From contig JACPUU010000002.1 in assembly GCA_016192075.1 (NCBI GenBank), positions 248,001 to 312,000 of the forward strand: DNA of 64,000 nucleotides, given 5' to 3'. The notes under the pieces were generated by a model. The model had not been told where the DNA came from. It saw only the letters and a list, made by a program, of their open reading frames with translations, and made no database searches. Position numbers and translations under genes: made by a program. Of this stretch, positions 53,501-62,442 are shown piece by piece (position 1 is the first letter of the stretch; each line of letters begins with the position of its first letter). The stretch comes from Bacteroidota bacterium. Lineage in GTDB: Bacteria; Bacteroidota; Bacteroidia; Flavobacteriales_D; Crocinitomicaceae.

Positions 53501-54919
53501 TTGAATTTAAAAGATAAATTGAATCATCGCATCTTTCAGGCAGTGTCTGATGTTGCTGCCCGTGAAGGAAAATCGTCATTTGTTATTGGCGGCTTTGTGC
53601 GTGACATGGTACTTAAAAGACCTTCCAAAGACATTGATTTTGTAGTGTTGGGTGACGGACTTGATTTTGCGCAGAAAGTGGCAGATGAACTGGGCATAAA
53701 AAAGGTGGCGTTTTATAAAAATTTTGGAACCGCTGCATTTGTGTGTGATGATCTGGATATTGAATTTGTAGGTGCGCGCAAAGAATCGTACAGCCGTGAT
53801 TCACGCAAACCCCTGGTTGAAGGTGGGTCACTTTCAGACGATCAGAAAAGGCGTGATTTTACCATCAATGCATTGGCCATAAGCCTGGCAAAAAGCAGTT
53901 TTGGTGAAGTGATTGATCCGTTTGACGGACTTGAAGATTTGAAGAATAAATTAATCCGCACGCCGCTTGATCCCGATCAAACTTATTCAGATGATCCGCT
54001 GCGGATGATGCGAGCCATTCGTTTTTCATCACAGCTCGGTTTTCGCATTGATGAAAATTCACTGGCATCTATTCAGAAAAATGCAGAGCGGTTAAAAATT
54101 ATTTCAGTTGAGCGCATCATGGATGAGTTCAATAAAATTGTACTGTCTGAAAAACCATCGCGTGGTATTGGTTTGCTGTTTGACACCCGGTTGCTTCATG
54201 AGTTTTTTCCTGAAATGGTAGCGCTGCAGGGTGTTGATACCATTAGTGGAAAATCACACAAAGATAACTTCTACCACACGCTTGAGGTGCTTGATAATAT
54301 TACACTGGATACCGACGATCTGTGGTTGCGCTGGTCTGCCATTTTACATGATATTGCCAAACCAAAAACAAAAAAATTTCAACCTCCGGTCGGCTGGACT
54401 TTTCATGGGCATGAAGAGTTGGGTGCCCGAATGGTAAAAGGAATTTTTACGCGACTGAAACTGCCGCTTGACGCCAAAATGAAATACGTGGAAAAACTGG
54501 TCCGGCTTCATTTGCGCCCCATTGCACTGGTCAGCGGCACCGTTACAGATTCAGCCATACGACGGTTGTTGTTTGAAGCCGGTGATGATATTGATGATTT
54601 GATGATACTCTGTAATGCAGACATCACCACCAAGAATGAATTTAAAATGGTGCGCTACCGCCAGAATTTTCAAAAAGTGCGTGAGAAATTAAAATCAGTC
54701 GAAGCAAAAGACCATGTCCGCAATTTTCAGCCGCCCATTTCCGGTGAGCAAATCATGGCTATTTTTGGACTTGAACCCTCCAAAGTGGTAGGTATTCTCA
54801 AAAATGAGATCAAAGAAGCGATCCTGGAAGGGCAGATAAAAAATGAGTACAACCAGGCTTATGAATTTTTGCTCAAACAGGCAGAAACAAAAGGAATTCA
54901 GGTAAAATCGCGCAAATAA
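53501..54919 (+). CDS. CCA-adding enzyme/poly(A) polymerase-family nucleotidyltransferase with HD domain
   Basis: The 472-residue protein begins at TTG directly after the YrdC stop. The class II nucleotidyltransferase head has GGFVRDMVLKRPSKDIDFVV (catalytic DxD) and RRDFTINALAISL. The RNA-binding domain has DPLRMMRAIRFSSQLGF. The C-terminal HD domain shows HTLEVLDNI, ILHDIAKPKT and HGHEELGARM. In Bacteroidota this single protein adds or repairs the 3' CCA of tRNA. Adjacency to the t6A gene supports a tRNA role. Confidence 0.92.
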   Translation: MNLKDKLNHRIFQAVSDVAAREGKSSFVIGGFVRDMVLKRPSKDIDFVVLGDGLDFAQKVADELGIKKVAFYKNFGTAAFVCDDLDIEFVGARKESYSRDSRKPLVEGGSLSDDQKRRDFTINALAISLAKSSFGEVIDPFDGLEDLKNKLIRTPLDPDQTYSDDPLRMMRAIRFSSQLGFRIDENSLASIQKNAERLKIISVERIMDEFNKIVLSEKPSRGIGLLFDTRLLHEFFPEMVALQGVDTISGKSHKDNFYHTLEVLDNITLDTDDLWLRWSAILHDIAKPKTKKFQPPVGWTFHGHEELGARMVKGIFTRLKLPLDAKMKYVEKLVRLHLRPIALVSGTVTDSAIRRLLFEAGDDIDDLMILCNADITTKNEFKMVRYRQNFQKVREKLKSVEAKDHVRNFQPPISGEQIMAIFGLEPSKVVGILKNEIKEAILEGQIKNEYNQAYEFLLKQAETKGIQVKSRK

Positions 54920-55099
54920 AAAGGGTTAATTTCTTAACAATTTCTTAATCCCTCTCAACTTTCAGGTGTGAATAACTCCGCGCTGCTTGGGTTTAAAGCA
55001 TTTAGGCTTCGCTTTATCTTCGTTTATTATTCCCTGCCGGTATGCCATTTGTTTGTGTAAACAGACAAGCACAGGCAGACAGGTGCGTAAACCCATTTT

Positions 55100-55645
55100 A
55101 TGTTTGGACTCCTTGTTAAGAAAAAACTCGATCACAACCGGCTTGCCAATGTGTTCGTAAACTCGCTGAATGAAGCGGTTGAAAGTGGCTTTCAGGATAT
55201 TGCCGATATGATTAACGACGATCCGGCCTTTGTTCATCATCCAGGTGTTAATGCTGATTTTGCAGATGGTTTTCTGCTTATTGTGATGGTTGGAAACCTG
55301 CGTTACCTCGATACCCATTTTGAGCCGGAAGATGCCAGAGAAATCCGTTCTAAAATAATTGAAAAGGTAGCTGCCGTCTATGAAATGAACACTGCCGATT
55401 TTGAAAAAATTGTCAACGAACAGGATTCGTTTATTTCACGGGTCAATCATCCGTCTAAAAATACCTTGTATGGTATGTCAAAGGCCCTGTTTCATAAATT
55501 TAACCTGAATGATTACCAGGAGGTCTACTTTAAAAGCATGCGGGCACCCAATCCGCTTTTTCTGAAACGCATGGATGAAATTATGCTGAACTACCTTTGG
55601 GACTGGGATGCTTTCTTTAAAAAGCACCGTTTACAAAGCGCTTGA
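55100..55645 (+). CDS. Conserved hypothetical cytosolic protein
   Basis: The 181-residue protein has no signal peptide and no membrane segment. Recognisable features are limited to a helical character and several conserved-looking stretches (HHPGVNADFADGFLLIVMVGNLRYL, FEPEDAREIRSKIIEKVAAVYEM, SKNTLYGMSKALFHKFNLNDYQEVYFKSMR, NYLWDWDAFFKKHR). I do not recognise the family. It begins 180 bases after the CCA enzyme gene. No obvious promoter element or operon partner. Confidence 0.7.
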   Translation: MFGLLVKKKLDHNRLANVFVNSLNEAVESGFQDIADMINDDPAFVHHPGVNADFADGFLLIVMVGNLRYLDTHFEPEDAREIRSKIIEKVAAVYEMNTADFEKIVNEQDSFISRVNHPSKNTLYGMSKALFHKFNLNDYQEVYFKSMRAPNPLFLKRMDEIMLNYLWDWDAFFKKHRLQSA

Positions 55646-55781
55646 CGCAGCATCACAAATCCTGCAAAAAAGCGACACAAACGCTCTCTAAATCACCTTT
55701 TGTCAAGTTCTTAACATTTGTCGGGAGGCAGGTTTTTTTTTATAAATTTATCCGTCATTTATAAACTAAAAATCCTATCAC

Positions 55782-58700
55782 ATGAAAAAAGTGTACCTAT
55801 TGGCAGCATCTGTTTTGATGATTGCTACGGCGTATTCACAGGGACAGGAAAAGGTTCAGCAGGCAATTCAGGGCGGAAGTTCCGCTCAGACATTCCCGGC
55901 AACAACCAAAATACAAACCATCAATACCGATTACCTGGGCGGTGGCACGTATACCCACAACTGTAAAACGCATGAACTGGAAGAGGCTCATTATGCGGAG
56001 CTCGGCTATGATTACGATCAGCTGCTGCTGCAAAATCAGCAGGAAATAGCCAATTCACAAGCTGTAAATTCACAGCAGAAAACGCCTGGCACCAATACCA
56101 TTTCGGTTATTTTCCACGTGGTTTACAACACCCCGTCTGAGAACGTATCCAATGGTTTGATCATGCAGGTGTTTAATGATCTGCAGGAAGATTACCAGTT
56201 GTTGAATGCTGATGCGGTAAACGCCCGCACCGGTTTTGGATTTGTTCCGGCAGATGCCAACATCAATTTTTGTCTCGCCACTCAAACACCAGCCGGTGCT
56301 CCATTAACAGAGGTAGGGGTTGAGCGTGTTTCAACCACCGAAGTTTGGTATGATTCAGATAACGGGGAAGAGAACAAAATGAAATCTGCCATAACCGGCG
56401 GAGCCAACATCTGGGATCGTAATAAATACCTTAACGTCTGGATCTGTGATATCTCAAACGGTGCCGGTTCCGGAACAGCAGGGTATGCCTATCGCCCAAT
56501 CGGCGGGGTTTTGCCTGGCTCTACCATTGATGGTATTGTGTTGGATTATAACCTGGGAATGAACAATGAGAATGTACTGACCCATGAAGTTGGTCACTAC
56601 CTTGGATTGGATCACACCTGGGGTGGATCAGGTTCATGCTCCCTGGATGACGGATTTACCGACACACCCAATACTGCAGGACCATCGTTTAACTACGCCG
56701 GTTCATGCTCAGGCAATCAGACAACTTGCGGCAGTACACAAACCCAGTATGAAAACTACATGGATTATGCAAATTGTACCTGCATGTTCACAACTGAACA
56801 GGCCAACTTTATGCTTTCTGTATTAACCGGTATCCGCAGTTCACTTTTATTGTCTACTGGTTGTGACCCAACCAATACACCACCAAACTCTGCATTTACG
56901 GCGGATATAGGTTCTCCTATTATTATTCCGGTAAACGGAACAGTAAACCTGATTGATCAGTCTACCAACGTACCTACCGGATGGTCGTGGGTGATTTCGG
57001 GAACAGCCGGGGTGAACTGGAATTATGTGGGCGGAACAACTGCTGCATCTCAGAATCCATCCGTAACCTTTTTAACTGTTGGAACCTACAATGTCACGTT
57101 GACGGCATCCAATAGTTATGGGGCAGATGCCACACCAGCCGTTCAAACGGGATATATTCAGGTGGTGGCTGCCTCGTCCGGAACGGCGTGTGATACCTTG
57201 CGCAATTATACATCCGCTACAGAAGATCTTGCTGCCTATATTCTTGAGTTTTCAGGTTATTCTGACTGGGGCTACATGCCAGGGCACGGCGCTTATGATG
57301 TGGCACCGCCGCTTTATAATATTACCCGTTACGGTGATCGTTATACTGCTTCTGCTACATCGCAGGTACGCAGAATCCGCATTCCGGTTTTACAGGCGGA
57401 TGACCTTAGCACCACCGGATTTGTAAAAGTACGTGTACACTCTGAAACAGGTACTACACCGGGGGCTGTACTCACTACGGATACCATGTACATCGCAGAC
57501 ATGAATGCCGGTTATTGGAACGAATTTGATTTTACAAATCCCGCTACGGTAACAGGTGCCTTTTGGGTAACGTTTGAGTTCTTCTATGGCAGCCCGCAGG
57601 ATACAGTCATCTTTGCCTGTGTGGACATGGCTGACCGTGCACTCACGACCAATGTCAATACCATGAAAATGATGGTGAACGGAACCTATTATCAGCCGCA
57701 GGATTTGTACGGCTCAACCTGGAGAACCAGTTTGTACATGGATGTACTTTTGTCTAACGGAGCTGCACCAGTGGCAGATATGATTTATTCAGATACAGAA
57801 GTGTGTCCGGGTGGACAGATTGTGGTTAATGGTGCATCGTCTACCAACACCACCAATTATTATTGGTACCAGACTGATGAACCGGTGACAACGGTTATTG
57901 CATCCAGCACAGCGGGCGGTGTTACATTTACATTCCCCGGCCCGGCTGGTGATTACAACATCTTCCTGTATGCTGACGGGTCTTGTAAAACAGACGCCAT
58001 CTATTTACCGGTAACTGTTCACCCTGCAGTAACAGCAAGTGCAACAGTAACCAATACCACCTGCGGATATAACAACGGTGTTATTACAGTAACCGGTGCA
58101 TCCGGCGGAACAGGTACGTATGAATACAGCCTGAACGGAACAAGCTGGCAGACATCGAACGTGTTCTCCAATCTTCCATCCGGAAGTTATACCGTTTATG
58201 TGCGTACAACAATCGGAAATAATTGCGATTATTCATTTGCGGCCAACGTTGCCGCTTCAACCGCTTTCACCACAGCTACCGTATCTCTGAACCAGGATAT
58301 TTGCCCGGGCGGAAATGCGAACATTACTGCTGGCGGAGGTTCTACTTATTCCTGGTCAAATGGTGCAACCGTTATTGGTACCACACCAACGGTCAATGTA
58401 ACGCCGTCTGTCACCACCTCGTATACCTGCACCGTTACAAACGGTACAGGATGCCAGGCTAACGTAACTACAACAGTTACCGTTGACCCGCTGGATGATG
58501 CAACATTTGATTTCTTTGATTTCTGTTTTGGTGCTTCCAATGCTGCAGTAAATATTGCAACGTCGGGCGGTACCTTCTCATTCAATCCTGCTCCCGGCGA
58601 TGGTGCAACCATCAACGCAACTACAGGTGAAATCAGCAATGAGGTGGTTGGTACAACATACACAGTTCAGTATTCATCAAGCGTAGTTTGTGCAAATACA

Positions 58701-60152
58701 AGTACACAAACGGTGTTTGTAAATACAGTTGATGATCCGCAGTTCACAACGGCAAGTTATTGTTCTGGCGGCACCAATGCGGTTACTGGTATTGCAACAC
58801 CGGGCGGTACATTTACCTATAACGGAGCAGATGCATCTTCAATCAATGCATCAACCGGTGTAATTACCGGCGGTGTTTCAGGTACTACCTACCAGATTAC
58901 GTATACCACCCCAGCTGGTGTTTGCCAGTCGGTGTCGGCACCGGTTTCTGTAACAGTAAATCCTACGCCAACGGTATCTGCGGTCAGCAGTCAGTCCGTT
59001 TGTGAAGGTTCAAACTTTACAGCCGTTACTTATAGCGGAACAGGCGGTTCAACATTCAACTGGTCAAATACAAATACCGCAGTTGGTCTTGCCGCAAGCG
59101 GATCAGGCAACATTGCTGCCTTTGCCGCAACCGGTACTACAACCGGTGGTTCAGATATCAGCGGAACAATAACCGTAACACCGGTACTTGGCTCTTGTTC
59201 AGGAACACCTCAGAACTTTACATTCACCGTAAAAGCACTGCCAGATGTTCAGGCAGGATCTGATCAGACAATCTGCGTAGGTCAATCTGTTACCCTGGCT
59301 GGTTCAGGCGCTGCAAGCTATGCATGGGACAATGGTGTTACAGATGGTGTTTCGTTTAACCCGGCCGTTGGATCTGTGGTTTATACCGTAACCGGCACCG
59401 GGGCAAACCTGTGTCAGAATACAGACCAGGTAACCGTAACGGTAACAAACCTGGATGACGCTTCTTTTGTTAGTACAGACATTTGTGAAGGAGCGGTGAA
59501 TGCCGTAACCGGAGTTGTTGTATCAGGCGGAACGTTTACCTATGATGGTACAGATACATCTGCAATTGATCCGTCAACCGGTATGATTACCGGCGGTATG
59601 CTTGGAACAACGTACAATGTTATTTATACAACACCGGCAGGAGCCTGCCAGAGCGTATCCGCTCCGGTAAGTGTTACCGTGTTTGCCAACCCGACATTAA
59701 CGGGTACTGTTACAAATGATGACGGAACGACAAACGGTGCAATTGATGTAACAGCAACCGGCGGTGCAGCACCGTATACCTATGCATGGGATCATGGTCC
59801 GACAACAGAAGATGTAACAGGATTAGCAGCAGGGTCATACGGCGTTAATGTAACCGATGCAAACGGATGCAGCTATTACCTGGCCTTCAATGTAATTTCA
59901 ACAGTTGGGCTCGAGTCTGATCCGTTAAGCGCAACGCTGACCATTTATCCGAATCCAACCAACGGAATGATTACCGTTATGCTGGATGGTGATTTCAATG
60001 TAATGATTCAGGATTCACGCGGACGAATTGTAGCTGAAAAATCAGGGAATAACAATCTTCAGATAGATATGTCATCCCTGGAATCTGCAATTTATTTTGT
60101 ATCTGTTCAGCAAGACAACAATGTGGTTGTTAAGCGAATTGTGAAACACTAA
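55782..60152 (+). CDS. Secreted M43 (cytophagalysin/pappalysin-like) metalloprotease with repeats and T9SS type A end
   Basis: The 1456-residue protein has a signal peptide ending TAYSQ. The protease domain holds the zinc motif HEVGHYLGLDH (His268, Glu269, His272, His278) and Met-turn Met327 (ENYMDY), as in M43 metzincins. Downstream is a PKD-type unit (PTGWSWVISGTAGVNWNYVGG), a jelly-roll domain (about 465-650), SprB-like units and Ig-like repeats. Three similar modules of about 78 residues occur at 905-982, 984-1061 and 1225-1302, starting DDATF, DDPQF and DDASF and ending in an SV(T/F)V strand. The tail is a type A sorting domain (TIYPNPTNGMITVML ... AIYFVSVQQDNNVVVKRIVKH). It should be exported through T9SS and degrade extracellular protein. 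Confidence 0.93.
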   Translation: MKKVYLLAASVLMIATAYSQGQEKVQQAIQGGSSAQTFPATTKIQTINTDYLGGGTYTHNCKTHELEEAHYAELGYDYDQLLLQNQQEIANSQAVNSQQKTPGTNTISVIFHVVYNTPSENVSNGLIMQVFNDLQEDYQLLNADAVNARTGFGFVPADANINFCLATQTPAGAPLTEVGVERVSTTEVWYDSDNGEENKMKSAITGGANIWDRNKYLNVWICDISNGAGSGTAGYAYRPIGGVLPGSTIDGIVLDYNLGMNNENVLTHEVGHYLGLDHTWGGSGSCSLDDGFTDTPNTAGPSFNYAGSCSGNQTTCGSTQTQYENYMDYANCTCMFTTEQANFMLSVLTGIRSSLLLSTGCDPTNTPPNSAFTADIGSPIIIPVNGTVNLIDQSTNVPTGWSWVISGTAGVNWNYVGGTTAASQNPSVTFLTVGTYNVTLTASNSYGADATPAVQTGYIQVVAASSGTACDTLRNYTSATEDLAAYILEFSGYSDWGYMPGHGAYDVAPPLYNITRYGDRYTASATSQVRRIRIPVLQADDLSTTGFVKVRVHSETGTTPGAVLTTDTMYIADMNAGYWNEFDFTNPATVTGAFWVTFEFFYGSPQDTVIFACVDMADRALTTNVNTMKMMVNGTYYQPQDLYGSTWRTSLYMDVLLSNGAAPVADMIYSDTEVCPGGQIVVNGASSTNTTNYYWYQTDEPVTTVIASSTAGGVTFTFPGPAGDYNIFLYADGSCKTDAIYLPVTVHPAVTASATVTNTTCGYNNGVITVTGASGGTGTYEYSLNGTSWQTSNVFSNLPSGSYTVYVRTTIGNNCDYSFAANVAASTAFTTATVSLNQDICPGGNANITAGGGSTYSWSNGATVIGTTPTVNVTPSVTTSYTCTVTNGTGCQANVTTTVTVDPLDDATFDFFDFCFGASNAAVNIATSGGTFSFNPAPGDGATINATTGEISNEVVGTTYTVQYSSSVVCANTSTQTVFVNTVDDPQFTTASYCSGGTNAVTGIATPGGTFTYNGADASSINASTGVITGGVSGTTYQITYTTPAGVCQSVSAPVSVTVNPTPTVSAVSSQSVCEGSNFTAVTYSGTGGSTFNWSNTNTAVGLAASGSGNIAAFAATGTTTGGSDISGTITVTPVLGSCSGTPQNFTFTVKALPDVQAGSDQTICVGQSVTLAGSGAASYAWDNGVTDGVSFNPAVGSVVYTVTGTGANLCQNTDQVTVTVTNLDDASFVSTDICEGAVNAVTGVVVSGGTFTYDGTDTSAIDPSTGMITGGMLGTTYNVIYTTPAGACQSVSAPVSVTVFANPTLTGTVTNDDGTTNGAIDVTATGGAAPYTYAWDHGPTTEDVTGLAAGSYGVNVTDANGCSYYLAFNVISTVGLESDPLSATLTIYPNPTNGMITVMLDGDFNVMIQDSRGRIVAEKSGNNNLQIDMSSLESAIYFVSVQQDNNVVVKRIVKH

Positions 60153-60170
60153 AACCGGATTTTTTTTGAG

Positions 60171-60204
60171 AAAGGCCCGCTGGATTTTCCGGCGGGCCTT
60201 TTCT
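60171..60204 (+). terminator. Rho-independent terminator
   Basis: A 13-bp stem AAAGGCCCGCTGG with CCGGCGGGCCTTT (one G-U) and ATTTT loop is followed by T-rich sequence, ending the metalloprotease transcript. Confidence 0.85.
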
Positions 60205-60294
60205 TTTCGTGAAGAATTATTGAATATTGCTTTGAACTTAGACCGCTAAGATGTATTATAGTACTCTATTTAAGTTGCAATTCAACGCATTCGG

Positions 60295-62442
60295 GTGATT
60301 CGTTCAGGTTATATCTTTTTTCTGATACTGCTTTACGGGGAGTTTGCTTCTCATGCAGCAAACCGTGATTCACTGTGGAATGCATGGCAGAACAAGGAAC
60401 TTCATGATACCCTCCGGCGGGACGCCATTCATGATTTAGGCTGGTCTTACGTCAATTCAAATCCTGACAGCGCAGTTTATTATTCAAAGCTCGAATATAA
60501 TTTTTGTGTTCGTAAAAAATTTCCGGTAGGGCAGAGTGATGCCATGAATACCACCGGTGTTGCTTACCTCATGAAAGCAGAGTACGATTCTGCGCTGGTA
60601 TATCTGGAACGAAGCGCACAGCTGCTGGAGCAGATAGGTGAAAAAGGCAAAGCGGGCATTGCCAAAATAAACATCGGGTCAATCTATGGCCGGCAGGACA
60701 AACTGATGAATGCGCTCGATTATTTTTACCAGGCCGCTGAAATTTTTGAAGAGATAGAAGATTCGGTGCTGCTGGTAAAAGCCTTTTTTAATATTGGCGT
60801 TGTACACAAAAAAATGGGGGAGACCGATGTTGCGCTGAAACATTATTTCAGGGCGCTGGAGACTTGTAAAAAGTACAACATTCCGGACATGGAATCATTG
60901 AGTTATGCCAACATCGCCAACACGTATAAAGAACTTGGAAAAATTGATTCATCGGGTTATTACATTCAAAAAGCACTGGCTATCCAGGTCACCCTTGGAG
61001 ATATAGAAGGACAGGGACGTTCACACAACATCATTGCCGATAATTTTCTGCTGCTTGGTCTGCCTGATTCAGCAAAGGTACATGCTTACACGGCAATATC
61101 TATTCGTCAGCGCATAGATGACATTCAGGGAATTGCATCAACCAGTAATCTTTTAGGCCGGATTCATTTTGAACTTGCACGGTATGACAGTGCCTTGTAT
61201 TATTTTAACGAGGGCTTAAGGGCCGGTATACAGTCTTCTTCACTCATTGAACAGAGTTCAGCTTACGAAGGTCTTGCCAGGGTTTATGAAAAAAAGGGGA
61301 GCTATGCGGATGCGCTGAAAAACTACAAACTATTTATTGCCTGCTCAGACAGCCTCAATAGTGATGAAAATTTTAAGGCACTGGCGCAGCAGGAAATGCA
61401 GTATGAGTTCAATAAAAAAGCCCTGCACGATTCACTGAACCGGCGTAATGAATTAACCGCTGTTCAGCTGGCCGGTGAAAAGCAGCAAGCTGTTGCCAAG
61501 GAAGCGGGACGCAGAAACCTGGTTATTCTTTCAGGCGTTTTGGCGGCACTTATTCTCGCAGGAGTTATCGCAGTTATTTTATATCGCTCCAACAAACGGC
61601 GTAAAAAAGATCATGAAATAATCAGTCACCAGAAAAGTGAAGTAGAACTACAAAAACACCTGCTGGAAGAAAAAAACGACGAAATTACAGACTCTATTAT
61701 TTACGCCAAACGAATTCAGTCAGCCATACTGCCACCGGTAAAATTGGTACAATCCTATTTGCCTGATTCATTTGTACTGTATCAGCCAAAAGACATCGTA
61801 GCCGGAGATTTTTACTGGTGCCATCAGGCGGGTGATACACTTTTGCTTGGTGTATCAGATTGTACCGGGCACGGTGTTCCGGGTGCATTGGTCAGCGTAG
61901 TATGCAACAATGCCCTTACGCGCAGCGTGAGTGAATATAAACTAACCGTTCCCAACCTGGTTCTGGATAAAACGCGCGAACTGGTTCTTGAAACATTTGA
62001 GCGCAGCGAAGACCAGGTGAGAGATGGGATGGATATGGCACTCATTGCAATCAGCAAAAATGCAGCAGGTGTATATACCAAACTGCAGTTTGCAGGGGCC
62101 AACAATGGACTTTACATTATCCGTAACGGAATTTTGACCGAATTAAAACCAGACAAACAACCCGTTGGAAAATTTGAAAATGCCAGACCTTTTACACTGC
62201 AAACCGAAACGCTGGAACCCGGAGATCTTGTTTTTTTATTCTCAGATGGTTTTGCAGATCAGTTTGGCGGCCCCAAAGCCAAAAAACTAAAGTACCAGCC
62301 GCTGAAAGATTTTCTATGTAATTATCATACCGTAAAAATGAGCGGAATGGAAGCTAAACTGCAACGTTTTTTTAATGATTGGCGCGGTGGGTATGAGCAG
62401 ATAGATGATGTTTGTATAATCGGATTCAGAGTAACAGCATGA
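60295..62442 (+). CDS. TPR sensor with SpoIIE/PP2C phosphatase output (paralog 1)
   Basis: The 715-residue protein starts with GTG and a signal peptide (MIRSGYIFFLILLYGEFASHAA). A periplasmic TPR domain (about 25-375) has DSALVYLERSAQLLEQIGEKGKAGIAKINIGSIYGRQDKLMNALDYFYQAAEIFEE and relatives. One membrane helix lies at about 408-430. The coiled-coil linker LLEEKNDEITDSIIYAKRIQSAILPP leads to a SpoIIE domain from about 503, with AGDFYW, DCTGHGVPGALVS, RDGMDMAL and DDVCIIG metal-site motifs. It should dephosphorylate a cytoplasmic phosphoprotein in response to a TPR-bound signal. Its stop overlaps the start of a close paralog (ATGA), so the two are in one operon. Confidence 0.93.
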   Translation: MIRSGYIFFLILLYGEFASHAANRDSLWNAWQNKELHDTLRRDAIHDLGWSYVNSNPDSAVYYSKLEYNFCVRKKFPVGQSDAMNTTGVAYLMKAEYDSALVYLERSAQLLEQIGEKGKAGIAKINIGSIYGRQDKLMNALDYFYQAAEIFEEIEDSVLLVKAFFNIGVVHKKMGETDVALKHYFRALETCKKYNIPDMESLSYANIANTYKELGKIDSSGYYIQKALAIQVTLGDIEGQGRSHNIIADNFLLLGLPDSAKVHAYTAISIRQRIDDIQGIASTSNLLGRIHFELARYDSALYYFNEGLRAGIQSSSLIEQSSAYEGLARVYEKKGSYADALKNYKLFIACSDSLNSDENFKALAQQEMQYEFNKKALHDSLNRRNELTAVQLAGEKQQAVAKEAGRRNLVILSGVLAALILAGVIAVILYRSNKRRKKDHEIISHQKSEVELQKHLLEEKNDEITDSIIYAKRIQSAILPPVKLVQSYLPDSFVLYQPKDIVAGDFYWCHQAGDTLLLGVSDCTGHGVPGALVSVVCNNALTRSVSEYKLTVPNLVLDKTRELVLETFERSEDQVRDGMDMALIAISKNAAGVYTKLQFAGANNGLYIIRNGILTELKPDKQPVGKFENARPFTLQTETLEPGDLVFLFSDGFADQFGGPKAKKLKYQPLKDFLCNYHTVKMSGMEAKLQRFFNDWRGGYEQIDDVCIIGFRVTA

